A stretch of DNA of 64,000 nucleotides, taken from assembly GCF_029227915.1 (NCBI RefSeq), contig NC_079881.1, positions 2,480,001 to 2,544,000 of the forward strand. Direction: 5' to 3'. The stretch's first letter is position 1; the number at the start of each line of letters is the position of its first letter. The notes beneath the pieces were generated by a model, which saw nothing but the letters and a program-made list of their open reading frames with translations, made no database searches and was not told the DNA's origin. The DNA comes from Hydractinia symbiolongicarpus. Lineage: Eukaryota > Cnidaria > Hydrozoa > Anthoathecata > Hydractiniidae. Below, piece after piece: positions 40,901 to 53,651 of this stretch. The position numbers were made by a program, and so were the translations under genes.

Positions 40901-43900
40901 CTGTCTCTATTTCTTCAGCGCGAACTAACGGCTGGTATTGGTCCCACAGTAAAAAATGACTTATTTAACTTAATTTTTAAATAAAACTCTACCACAGCGC
41001 CAAGTGCTATCGCTGAGTTCCAGCAATCAAGTCAAATTAGGAAGAATGTTACTTCCTGTAATCAAACCGGCTCATTTATCACATTTATAAGGTCAAAGTC
41101 CAAAATCAGTTCAATTAAGTCCCACAGTCAAACTTTTCACTGTTAAAAGCGATACAACCTAGTAATATCCAAATACTATCGCTGAATACATGTGGGGACG
41201 AATATTTGGCGCAACCGTCGTAACTCAAAGGTTTGATACCGTTGGAAAGTAAATGAAATGTAGTTTTTGAAACTGTCGCTATTTCTTCAGCGCGCGATAA
41301 CGGCTGGGATTGGTCCCACAGTAAAAAATGACTTGTTTAACTTTTTTTAAATAAAACTCTACCACAGCGCCCAGTGCGATCGCTGATTTCCAGCAATCAA
41401 GTCAAATTTAGAAGAATGCTATTTCTTGTAGTCAAACTGGCTCATTTATTACATTTATAAGGTCAAAGTCCAAAATGAGTTCAATTAAGTCCCACAGTCA
41501 AACGTTTCGCTGTTAAAAACAATGCAACCTTGTAATATCCGAATACTATCGCTAAATACATGTTGGTACGAATATGTGACGCAGCCCTTGTAACTCAAAC
41601 GGATTGATACCGGCAAGAAGTCAATGAAATGTAGTTTTTGAGAATGTCTCTATTTCTTCAGCACGAACTAACGGCTGGGATTGGTCCCACAGTAAAAAAT
41701 GACTTATTTAACTTAATTTTTAAATAAAACTCTACCACAGCGCCCAGTGCTATCGCTGAGTTCCAGCAATCAAGTCAAATTAGGAAGAATGTTACTTCCT
41801 GTAATCAAACTAACTCATTTATCACATTTATAAGGTCAAAGTCCAAAATCAGTTCAATTAAGTCCCACAGTCAAACTTTTCACTGTTAAAAGCAATGCAA
41901 CCTAGTAAAATCCAAATACTATCGCTGAATACATGTGGGGACGAATATTTGGCGCAACCGTTGTAACTCAAAGGATTGATACCGTTAGAAAGTGAATGAA
42001 ATGTAGTTTTTGAAACTGTCGCTATTTCTTCAGCGCGCAATAACGGCTAGGATTGGTCCCACAGTAAAAAATGACTTATTTAACTTTTTTTAAATAAAAC
42101 TCTACCACAGCGCCCAGTGCGATCGCTGATTTCCAGCAATCAAGTCAAATTAAGAAGAATGTTACTTCTTGTAGTTAAACTGGTTCATTTATCACATTTA
42201 TAAGGTCAAAGTCCAAAATCAGTTCAATTAAGTCCCACAGTCAAACTTTTCACTGTTAAAAGCGATGCAACCTAGTAATATCCAAATACTATCGCTGGAT
42301 ACATGTGGCGACGAATATTTGGCGCAACCGTCGTAACTCAAAGGATTGATACCGTTAGAAAGTGAATGAAATGTAGTTTTTGAAACTGTCGCTATTTCTT
42401 CAGCGCGCAATAACGGCTGGGATTGGTCCCACAGTAAAAAAAGACTTATTTAACCTTTTTTTAAATAAAACTCTACCACAGCGCCCAGTGCGATCGCTGA
42501 TTTCCAGCAATCAAGTCAAATTAAGAAGAATGTTACTTCTTGTAGTTAAACTGGCTCATTTATCACATTTATAAGGTCAAAGTCCAAAATCAGTTCAATT
42601 AAGTCCCACAGTCAAACGTTTCGCTGTTAAAAACGATGCAACCTAGTAATATCCGAATACTATCGCTAAATACATGTTGGTACGAATATGTGACGCAACC
42701 GTTGTAACTCAAACGGATTGATACCGGCAAGAAGTCAATGAAATGTAGTTTTTGAGAATGTCTCTATTTCTTCAGCGCGAACTAACGGCTGGGATTGGTC
42801 CCACAGTAAAAAATGACTTATTTAACTTAATTTTAAAATAAAACTTTACCACAGCGCCCAGTGCTATCGCTGAGTTCCAGCAATCAAGTCAAATTAGGAG
42901 GAATGTTACTTCCTGTAATCAAACTGGCTCATTTATCATATTTATGAGGTCAAAGTCCAAAATCAGTTCAATTAAGTCCCACAGTCAAACTTTTCACTGT
43001 TAAAAGCGATGCAACCTAGTAATATCCAAATACTATCGCTGAATACATGTGGGAACGAATATTTGGCGCAACCGTCGTAACTCAAAGGATTGATACCGTT
43101 AGAAAGTGAATGAAATGTAGTTTTTGAAACTGTCGCTATCTCTTCAGCGCCCGATAACGGCTGGGATTGGTCCCACAGTAAAAAATGACTTATTTAACTT
43201 TTTTTTAATAAAACTCTACAACAGCGCCCAGTGCGATCGCTGATTTCCAGCAATCAAGTCAAATTAAGAAGAATGTTACTTCTTGTAGTTAAACTGGCTC
43301 ATTTATCACATTTATCAGGTCAAAGTCCAAAATCAGTTCAATTAAGTCCCACAGTCAATCGTTTCACTGTTAAAGGCGATGCAACCTAGTAATATCAGAA
43401 TACTATCGCTAAATACATGTTGATACGAGTATGTGACGTAACCGTTGTAACTCAAACGGATTGATACCGCCAAGAAGTCGATGAAATGTAGTTTTTGAGA
43501 ATGGCTCTATTTCTTCAGTGCGTGCTAACGGCCAGGATTAGTCCCTCAGTAAAAAAAGACTTATTTATCTAAATTTTTTAATAAAGCACTACCACAGAGC
43601 CTAGTATACTCGCTGAATTCCAGAAATCATGTCGAATTATGAAGAATGATATTCCTTGGAGCCCAATTGGCTCATTTATCGCATTTACAAGGTCACAGTC
43701 CAGAATCAGTTCAATTAAGTCCCACAGTCAATCGCTTCACTGTTTAAGGCGATGCAACCTAGGAATATCAGAATACTATCGCTAAATACATGTTGGTACG
43801 AATATGTGACGCAACCGTTGTAACTGAAACGGATTGATACCATTAGAAAGTCAATAAAATGTAGTTTTTGAAACTATCGCTATTTCTTCAGCGCGCGATA

Positions 43901-44154
43901 ACGGCTAGGATTGGTCTCACAGTAAAAAATGACTTTTCTTTTTAAATTTTTAAATGAAGTGCTACCACAGCGCCCAGTGTAATCGCTGAGTTCCGGCAAT
44001 CATGTCAAATTAAGAAGAATGCTATTTCTTGTAGTCAAACTGGCTCATTTATCACATTTATAAGGTCAGAGTCCAAAATCAGTTCAATTAAGTCCCACAG
44101 TCAAACGTTTCGCTGTTAAAAACGATGCAACCTAGTAATATCCGAATACTATCG
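31920..44154 (+). repeat. Long higher-order repeat, copy 2 (~12.23 kb, ~33 monomers)
   Basis: This is the second copy of the preceding unit. It has two extra monomers (746 bp) at about 32,432-33,178 and one extra monomer (370 bp) at about 41,858-42,227; 11,118 + 746 + 370 = 12,234, so no other large indel is needed. Its 3' end (44,154) maps exactly to the end of copy 1 (31,920). After it the sequence does not start a third copy but continues as the internal sub-repeat (like about 28.57 kb and 40.44 kb). Confidence 0.9.
37930..37950 (+). other. 48-bp deletion junction, copy inherited by HOR copy 2
   Basis: Identical to the junction at about 26,076, shifted by 11,864 bp. It serves as a marker that the two long HOR copies descend from one segment. 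Confidence 0.85.
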
Positions 44155-46690
44155 CTAAATACATGTTGGTACGAATATGTGACGCAACCGTTGTAACTGA
44201 AACGGATTGATACCGGCAAGAAGTCGATGAAATGTAGTTTTTGAGAATGTCTCTATTTCTTCAGCGCGTGCTAACGGCCAGTATTAGTCCCACAGTAAAA
44301 AAACACTTATTTATCTAAATTTTTAAATAAAGCACTACCACTGAACCTATTGTACTCGCTGAATTCCAGCAATCATGTCGAATTAAGAAGAATGTTATTC
44401 CTTGGAGCCCAATTGGCTCATTTATCGCATTTACAAGGTCACAGTCCAGAATCAGTTCAATTAATTCCCAGAGTCAATCGTTTCAATGTTAAAAGCGATA
44501 CAACTTAGAAATATCGGAAAAAAATCACTAAGTACATGTTGATACGAGTATGTGACGCATTCCTTCTAACTCAAACGGAATGACACCGTTAGAAAGTCAA
44601 TGAAATGTAGTTTTTGAAACTGTCTCTATTTCTTCAGCGCGAACTAACGGCTGGTATTGGTCCCACAGTAAAAAATGACTTATTTAACTTAATTTTTAAA
44701 TAAAACTCTACAACAGCGCCCAGTGCAATCGCTGAGTTCCAGCAATCAAGTCAAATTAGGAAGAATGTTACTTCCTGTAATCAAACCGGCTCATTTATCA
44801 CATTTATAAGGTCAAAGTCCAAAATCAGTTCAATTAAGTCCCACAGTCAAACTTTTCACTGTTAAAAGCGATACAACCTAGTAATATCCAAGTACTATCG
44901 CTGAATACATGTGGGGACGAATATTTGGCGCAACCGTCGTAACTCAAAGGTTTGATACCGTTGGAAAGTAAATGAAATGTAGTTTTTGAAACTGTCGCTA
45001 TTTCTTCAGCGCGCGATAACGGCTGGGATTGGTCCCACAGTAAAAAATGACTTGTTTAACTTTTTTTAAATAAAACTCTACCACAGCGCCCAGTGCGATC
45101 GCTGATTTCCAGCAATCAAATCAAATTTAGAAGAATGCTATTTCTAGTAGTCAAACTGGCTCATTTATTACATTTATAAGGTCAAAGTCCAAAATCAGTT
45201 CAATTAAGTCCCACAGTCAAACGTTTCGCTGTTAAAAACGATGCAACCTAGTAATATCCGAATACTATCGCTAAATACATGTTGGTACGAATATGTGACG
45301 CAGCCGTTGTAACTCAAACGGATTGATACCGGCAAGAAGTCAATGAAATGTAGTTTTTGAGAATGTCTCTATTTCTTCAGCACGAACTAACGGCTGGGAT
45401 TAGTCCCACAGTAAAAAATGACTTATTTAACTTAATTTTTAAATAAAACTCTACCACAGCGCCCAGTGCTATCGCTGAGTTCCAGCAATCAAGTCAAATT
45501 AGGAAGAATGTTACTTCCTGTAATCAAACTGGCTCATTTATCACATTTATAAGGTCAAAGTCCAAAATCAGTTCAATTAAGTCCCACAGTCAAACTTTTC
45601 ACTGTTAAAAGCAATGCAACCTAGTAATATCCAAATACTATCGCTGAATACATGTGGGGACGAATATTTGGCGCAACCGTTGTAACTCAAAGGATTGATA
45701 CCGTTAGAAAGTGAATGAAATGTAGTTTTTGAAACTGTCGCTATTTCTTCAGCGCGCAATAACGGCTAGGATTGGTCCCACAGTAAAAAATGACTTATTT
45801 AACTTTTTTTAAATAAAACTCTACCACAGCGCCCAGTGCGATCGCTGATTTCCAGCAATCAAGTCAAATTAAGAAGAATGTTACTTCTTGTAGTTAAACT
45901 GGTTCATTTATCACATTTATAAGGTCAAAGTCCAAAATCAGTTCAATTAAGTCCCACAGTCAAACTTTTCACTGTTAAAAGCGATGCAACCTAGTAATAT
46001 CCAAATACTATCGCTGAATACATGTGGGGACGAATATTTGGCGCAACCGTCGTAACTCAAAGGATTGATACCGTTAGAAAGTGAATGAAATGTAGTTTTT
46101 GAAACTGTCACTATTTCTTCAGCGCGCAATAACGGCTGGGATTGGTCCCACAGTAAAAAAAGACTTATTTAACCTTTTTTTAAATAAAACTCTACCACAG
46201 CGCCCAGTGCGATCGCTGATTTCCAGCAATCAAGTCAAATTAAGAAGAATGTTACTTCTTGTAGTTAAACTGGCTCATTTATCACATTTATAAGGTCAAA
46301 GTCCAAAATCAGTTCACACACAGTCAAACTTTTCACTGTTAAAAGCGATGCAACCTAGTAATATCCAAATACTATCGCTGAATACATGTGGGGACGAATA
46401 TTTGGCGCAACCGTCGTAACTCAAAGGATTGATACCGTTAGAAAGTGAATGAAATGTAGTTTTTGAAACTGTCGCTATTTCTTCAGCGCGCAATAACGGC
46501 TGGGATTGGTCCCACAGTAAAAAATGACTTATTTAACCTTTTTTTAAATAAAACTCTGCCACAGCGCCCAGTGCGATCGCTGATTTCCAGCAATCAAGTC
46601 AAATTAAGAAGAATGTTACTTCTTGTAGTTAATCTGGCTCATTTATCACATTTATAAGGTCAAAGTCCAAAAATCAGTTCAATTAAGTCC
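44155..46690 (+). repeat. Continuation of the 3.72-kb sub-repeat
   Basis: It follows 40.44-42.97 kb at a shift of about 3,719-3,722 (41,858 and 45,577; 42,228 and 45,947). One further related monomer is appended (about 46,313-46,690), entered through a small local deletion where ttcaattaagtcccacag is reduced to ttcacacacag at about 46,313. Three near-identical neighbouring monomers here (from about 45,577, 45,947 and 46,320) show recent single-monomer amplification. Confidence 0.8.
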
Positions 46691-49600
46691 CACAGTCAAT
46701 CGTTTCACTGTTAAAGGCGATGCAACCTAGTAATATCAGAATACTATCGCTAAATACATGTTGGTACGAATATGTGACGTAACCGTTGTAACTTAAACGG
46801 ATTGATACCGTTAGAAAGTCAATGAGATGTAGTTTATGAAACTGTCGCTATTTCTTCAGCGCGCGATAACGGCTAGGATTGGTCCCATAGTAAAAAAAGA
46901 CTTATTTATCTAAATTTTTAAATAAAGCGCTACCACAGAGCCTAGTGTAATCGCTGAATCCAAGCCATCACGTCAAATTAAGAAGAAAGTTATTCCTTGG
47001 AGACCAAATGGCTCATCTTTCACATTTATAAGGACATAGTCCAGAGTCAGTTCAATTAACTCCCACAGTCAATCGTTTCACTGTTAAAAGCAATACAACT
47101 TAGTAAAATTGGAAGAAAATCACTAAATACATGTTGGTACAAATATGTGACGCAACCGTTGTAACTGAAACGCATTGACACCGTTAGAAAGTCAATGAAA
47201 TATAGTTTTTGAAACTGTCTCTACTTCTTCAGCGCGAACTAACGGCTAGGATTGGTCCCACAGTAAAAACAGACTCATTTATCCTAATTTTTTAACAAAG
47301 AGTTACCGCAGTGCCCGCTGTAATCGCTGAGTTTCAGCAATCATGTCAAATTAAGAAGGATGTTACTTCTTGTAGTCAAAGTGGCTCATTTACCACATCT
47401 ATATGGTCAAAGTCCAAAATCAGTTCAATTAAGTCCCACAGTCAAACGTTTCACTGATAAAAGCGATGCAACCTAGTAATATCCGAATACTATTGCAAAA
47501 TACATGTGGGGACGAATATGTGACGCAACAGTTGTAACTGAAACGGATTGATACCATTAAAAAGTCAATAAAATGTAGTTTTTGAAACTGTCGCTATTTC
47601 ATCAGGCGGCGATAACGGTTAGGATTGGTCCCACAGTAAAAAATGACTTTTTAAATTAAATTTTTAATAAAGCGCTGCCACAGCGCCCAGTGTAATCGCT
47701 GAGTTCCAGCAATCATGTCAAGTTAAGAAGAATGTTATTTCTTGTAGGCCAACTGGCTCATTTATCACATTTATAAGGTCAAAGTCCAAAATCAGTTCAA
47801 TTAAGTTGCACAGTCAATCGTTTCACTGTTAAAAGCGATATAACTTAGTAACATCATAAAGATAACACTAAATACATGTTGGTACGAATATGTGACGCAA
47901 CCGTTGTAACTCAAACGGATTGACACCGTTAGAAAGTCAATAAATTGTAATTTTTGAAACTGTCTCTATTTCTTCAGCGCGAACTAACGGCTATGATTGG
48001 TCCCACAGTAAAAAATGAGTTATTTAACTTAATTTTTAAATAAAACTCTACCACAGCGCCCAGTGCAATTGTTGAGTTCCAGCAATCATGTCAAATTAAG
48101 AAGAATGCTATTTCTTGTAGTCAAACTGGCTCTGATATCACATTTATAAAGTCAAAGTCCAAAATCAGTTCAATTAAGTCCCACAGTCAAACGTTTCACT
48201 GTTAAAGGCGATGCAACCTAGTAACATCCGCATAATATGGCTAAATACATGTTGGTACGAACATGTGATGCAACGTTGTAACTCAAACGGATTAATACTG
48301 CCAAGAAGTCGATGAAATGTAGTTTTTCAGAATGTCTCTGTTTCTTCAGCGCGTGCTAACAGCCAGGATTAGTCCCACAGTAAAAAGAGAATTATTTATC
48401 TAACTTTTTAAATAAAGCACTACCACAGAGCCTAGTGTACTCGCTGAATTCCAGCAATCATGTCGAATTAAGAAGAATGTTATTCCTTGGAGCCCAGTTG
48501 GACCATTTATCGCATTTACATGGTCACAGTCCAGAATCAGTTCAATTAAGTCCCACAGTTAATCGTCTCACTGTTAAAAGCGATGCAACTTAGTCATGTC
48601 GGAAGAAAATCAGTAAATACATGTTGGTACGAATATGTGACGCAACTGTTGTAACTCAAACGGATTAACCCCGTTAGAAAGTCAATAAATTGTAATTTTT
48701 GAAACTGTCTCTATTTCTTCAGCGCGAACTAGCGGCTTGGATTGTTCCCAAAGTAAAAAATGACTTATTTAACTTAACTTTTAAATAAAACTCTACCACA
48801 GTGCCCAGTGCAATTGCTGAGTTCCAGCAATCATGTCAATTTAAGAAGAATGTTATTCCTTGGAGTCCAGTTGGCTCATTTATCACATTTATAACGTCAA
48901 AATCCAAAATCAGTTCAATTAAGTCCCAAAGTCAAACGTTTCACTGTTAAAGGCGATGCAACCTAGTAACATCCGCATAATATGGCTAAATACATGTTGG
49001 TACGAACATGTGATGCAACGTTGTAACTCAAACGGATTAATACCGCCAAGAAGTCGATGAAATGTAGTTTTTCAGAATGTCTCTGTTTCTTCAGCGCGTG
49101 CTAACAGCCAGGATTAGTCCCACAGTAAAAAGAGAATTATTTATCTAACTTTTTAAATAAAGCACTACCACAGAGCCTAGTGTACTCGCTGAATTCCAGC
49201 AATCATGTCGAATTAAGAAGAATGTTATTCCTTGGAGCCCAGTTGGACCATTTATCGCATTTACATGGTCACAGTCCAGAATCAGTTCAATTAAGTCCCA
49301 CAGTTAATCGTCTCACTGTTAAAAGCGATGCAACTTAGTCATGTCGGAAGAAAATCAGTAAATACATGTTGGTACGAATATGTGACGCAACTGTTGTAAC
49401 TCAAACGGATTAACCCCGTTAGAAAATCAATGAAATGTTGTTTTTAAACCGTCTTCATTTCTTCAGCGCGAACTAGCGGCTTGGATTGTTCCCAAAGTAA
49501 AAAATGACTTATTTAACTTAACTTTTAAATAAAACGCTACCACAGTGCCCAGTGCAATTGCTCAGTTCCAGCAATCATGTCAATTTAAGAAGAATGTTAT

Positions 49601-49980
49601 TCCTTGGAGTCCAGTTGGCTCATTTATCACATTTATAACGTCAAAATCCAAAATCAGTTCAATTAAGTCCCAAAGTCAAACGTTTCACTGTTAAAAGCGA
49701 TGCAACCTAGTAATATCCGAATACTATTGCAAAATACATGTGGGGACGAATATGTGACCCAACAGTTGTAACTGAAACGGATTGATACCATTAGAAAGTC
49801 AATAAAATGTAGTTTTTGAAACTATCGCTATTTCTTCAGCGCGCGATAACGGCTAGGATTGGTCCCACAGTAAAAAATGACTTTTCTTTTTAAATTTTTA
49901 AATTAAGTGCTACCACAGCGCCCAGTGTAATCGCTGAGTTCCGGCAATCATGTCAAATTGAGAAGAATGCTATTTCTTGT
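46690..49980 (+). repeat. More diverged satellite stretch with a 748-bp tandem duplication
   Basis: Monomers here carry more private substitutions than their neighbours. A 2-monomer unit is duplicated: about 48,200-48,947 and 48,948-49,695. Paired landmarks are the ccgcataatatgg variant at about 48,229 and 48,977 and the attgttcccaaag variant at about 48,741 and 49,489. About 46,740-47,560 reappears at 61,100-61,925 (shift 14,360). No gene is seen. Confidence 0.8.
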
Positions 49981-49984
49981 AGTC

Positions 49985-50002
49985 AAACTGGCTCTGATGC
50001 AA
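49985..50002 (+). other. 76-bp deletion junction in a monomer, first copy
   Basis: The sequence tggctctgatgcaacc joins the middle of one monomer to its 3' part. A relative at 48,129-48,212 has ggctctgatatcac and, 76 bp on, ggcgatgcaacc, so a deletion between two GAT trinucleotides explains it. The same junction is at about 53,641. Confidence 0.8.
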
Positions 50003-53000
50003 CCTAGTAATAACAGAATACTATCGCTAAATACATGTTGATACCAATATGTGACGTAACCGTTGTAACTCAAACGGATTCATACCGCCAAGAAGACGAT
50101 GAGATGTAGTTTTTGAGAATGTCTCTATTTCTTCAGTACGTGCTAACGGCCAGGATTGGTCCCACAGTAAAAAAAGACTTATTTATCTAAATTTTTACAT
50201 AAAGCGCTACCACAGAGCCTAGTGTAATCGCTGAGTTCCAGCAATCATGTCAAATTAAGAAGAATGTTATTTCTTGTAGTCAAACTGGCTCATTTATCAC
50301 ATTTATAAGGTCAAAGTCTAAAATCAGTTCAATTAAGTCCCATAGTCAAACGTTTCACTGTAAAAAGCGATGCAACCCAGTAATATCCGAATACTATGGC
50401 TAGATACATGTTGGTACGAATATGTGACGCCACCGTTGTAACTCAAACGGATTTACACCGCTAGAAAGTCAATGAAATGTAGTCTTTGGAACTTTTCCTC
50501 TTTATTCAGCGCGTGCTAACGGCTGGGATTGGTCCCACAGTAAGAAAAGTCTTATTTATCTAAATTTTTAAATAAAGCGATATCACAGAGCCTAATGTAA
50601 TCGCTGAATTCCAGCCATGACGTCAAATTAAGAAGAAAGTTATTCCTAGGAGACCAATTGGCTCATCTATCACATTTATAAGGACATAGTCCAGAGTCAG
50701 TTCAATTAATTCCCACAGTCAATCGTTTAACTGTTAAAAGCAATACAACTTAGTAAAATTGCATGAAAATAACTAAATACATGTTGGTACGAATATGTGA
50801 CGCAACCGTTGTAACTCAAACGGATTGACACCGTTCTAAAGTCAATGAAATGTAGTTTTTGAAACTGTCGCTATTTCTTCAGCGCGCGATAACGGCTAGG
50901 ATTGGTCCCACAGGAAAAAATGACTCTTTTATTTAAATTTTTTAATAAAGTGCTACCACAGCGCCCAGTGTAATCGCTGAGTTCCAGCAATCATGTCAAA
51001 TTAAGAAGAATGTTATTTCTTGTAGTCAAACTGGCTTATTTATAACATTTATAAGGTCACAGTACAAAGTTAGTTCAATTAAGTCCCGCAGTCAATCGTT
51101 TCATTGTTAAAGGCCATGCAACCTAGTAATATCAGAAAAATATCGCTAAATACATGTTGGTACGAATATGTGACGCAACCGTTGTAACTCAAACGGATTG
51201 ACACCGTTATAAAGTCAATGAAATGTAGTTTTTGAAACTGTCTCTATTTCTTCAGCGCGAACTAACGGCTACGATTGGTCCCACAGTAAAAGCTGACTTA
51301 TTTATCTTACTTTTTTAACAAAGAGTTACCACAGTGCCCAGTGTAATCGCGGAGCTCCAGCAATCATGTCAAATTAAGAAGAATGCTATTTCTTGTAGTC
51401 AAACTGGCTCATTTATCACATTTATAAGGTCAGAGTCCAAAATCAGTTCAATTAAGTCCCACAGTCAAACGTTTCGCTGTTAAAAACGATGCAACATAGT
51501 AATATCCGAATACTATCGCTAAATACATGTTGGTACGAATATGTGACGCAACCGTTGTAACTCAAACGGATTGATACCGGCAAGAAGTCGATGAAATGTA
51601 GTTTTTGAGAATGTCTCTATTTCTTCAGTGCGTGCTAACTGCCAGTATTAGTCCCACAGTAAAAAAAGACTTATTTATCTAAATTTTTAAATAAAGCAAT
51701 ACCACAGAGCCTAGTGTACTCGCTGAATTCCAGCAATCATGTCGAATTAAGAAGAATGTTATTCCTTGGAGCCTAATTGGCTCATTTATCGCATTTACAA
51801 GGTCACAGTCCAGAATCAGTTCAATTAATTCCCAGAGTCAATCGTTTCAATGTTAAAAGCGATACAACTTAGAAATATCGGAAAAAAATCACTAAGTACA
51901 TGTTGATATGAGTATGTGACGCAATCCTTCTAACTCAAACGAATGACACCGTTAGAAAGTCAATGAAATGTAGTTTTTGAAACTGTCTCTATTTTTTCAG
52001 CGCGAACTAACGGCTGGTATTGGTCCCACAGTAAAAAATGACTTATTTAACTTAATTTTTAAATAAAACTCTACCACAGCGCCCAGTGCTATCGCTGAGT
52101 TCCAGCAATCAAGTCAAATTAGGAGGAATGGTACTTCCTGTAATCAAACTGGCTCATTTATCATATTTATGAGGTCAAAGTCCAAAATCAGTTCAATTAA
52201 GTCCCACAGTCAAACTTTTCACTGTTAAAAGCGATGCAACCTAGTAATATCCAAATGCTATCGCTGAATACATGTGGGAACGAATATTTGGCGCAACCGT
52301 CGTAACTCAAAGGATTGATACCGTTAGAAAGTGAATGAAATGTAGTTTTTGAAACTGTCTCTATTTTCTCAGCGCGAACTAACGGCTGGTATTGGTCCCA
52401 CAGTAAAAAATGACTTATTTAACTTAATTTTTAAATAAAACTCCACCACAGCGCCCAGTGCTATCGCTGAGTTCCAGCAATCAAGCCAAATTAGGAAGAA
52501 TGTTACTTCCTGTAATCAAACTGGCTCATTTATCACATTTATAAGGTCAAAGTCCAAAATCAGTTCAATTAAGTCCCACAGTCAAACTTTTCACTGTTAA
52601 AAGCGATGCAACCTAGTAATATCCAAATACTATCGCTGAATACATGTGGGGACGAATATTTGGGGCAACCGTCGTAACTCAAAGGATTGATACCGTTAGA
52701 AAGCGAATGAAATGTAGTTTTTGAAACTGTCGCTATTTCTTCAGCGCGAACTAACGGCTGGGATTGGTCCCACAGTAAAAAATGACTTATTTAACTTTTT
52801 TTAAATAAAACTCTACCACAGCGCCCAGTGCGATCGCTGATTTCCAGCAATCAAGTCAAATTAAGAAGAATGCTATTTTTTGTAGTCAAACTGGCTCATT
52901 TATCACATTTATAAGGTCAAAGTCCAAAATCAGTTCAATTAAGTCCCACAGTCAAACGTTTCGCTGTTAAAAACGATGCAACTTAGTAATATCCGAATAC

Positions 53001-53633
53001 TATCGCTAAATACATGTTGGTACGAATATGTGACGCAACCGTTGTAACTCAAACGGATTGAAACCGTTCTAAAGTCAATGAAATGTAGTTTTTGAAACTG
53101 TCGCTATTTCTTCAGCGCGCAATAACGGCTAGGATTGGTCCCACAGGAAAAAATGACTCTTTTATTTAAATTTTTTAATAAAGTGCTACCACAGCGACCA
53201 GTGTAATCGCTGAGTTCCAGCAATCATGTCAAATTTAGAAGAATGTTATTCCTTGGAGCCCAATTGGCTCATTTATCGCATTTACAAGGTCACAGTCCAG
53301 AATCAGTTCAATTAATTCCCACAGTCAAACGTGTCACTGTTAAAAGCGATGCAACCTAGTAATATCCGAATACTATCACTAAATACATGTGGGGAGGAAT
53401 ATGTGACGCAATCGTTGTAACTCAAACGGATTGACACTGTTAGAAAGTCAACGAAATGTAGTTTTTGAAACTGTCTCTATTTTTTCAGCGCGAACTAATG
53501 GCTGCGATTGGTCCCACAGTAAAAAATGACTTATTTATCCTAATTTTTTAATAAAGTGCTACTACAGCGCCCAGTGTAATCGCTCAGTTCCAGCAATCAT
53601 GTCAAATTAAGAAGAATGTTATTTCTTGTAGTC

Positions 53634-53651
53634 AAACTGGCTCTGATGCAA
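53634..53651 (+). other. 76-bp deletion junction in a monomer, second copy
   Basis: Same GAT-flanked junction as at about 49,994, shifted by 3,649 bp. It marks the start of the second HOR copy and shows the deletion preceded the HOR duplication. Confidence 0.8.

Noticed and set aside
41858-42040. Recurrent 60-codon minus-strand and 64-codon plus-strand open frames in the 29-46 kb and 63 kb blocks
   Set aside because: They are chance frames in one monomer subtype, overlap each other on opposite strands, and are lost in sister monomers by single substitutions.
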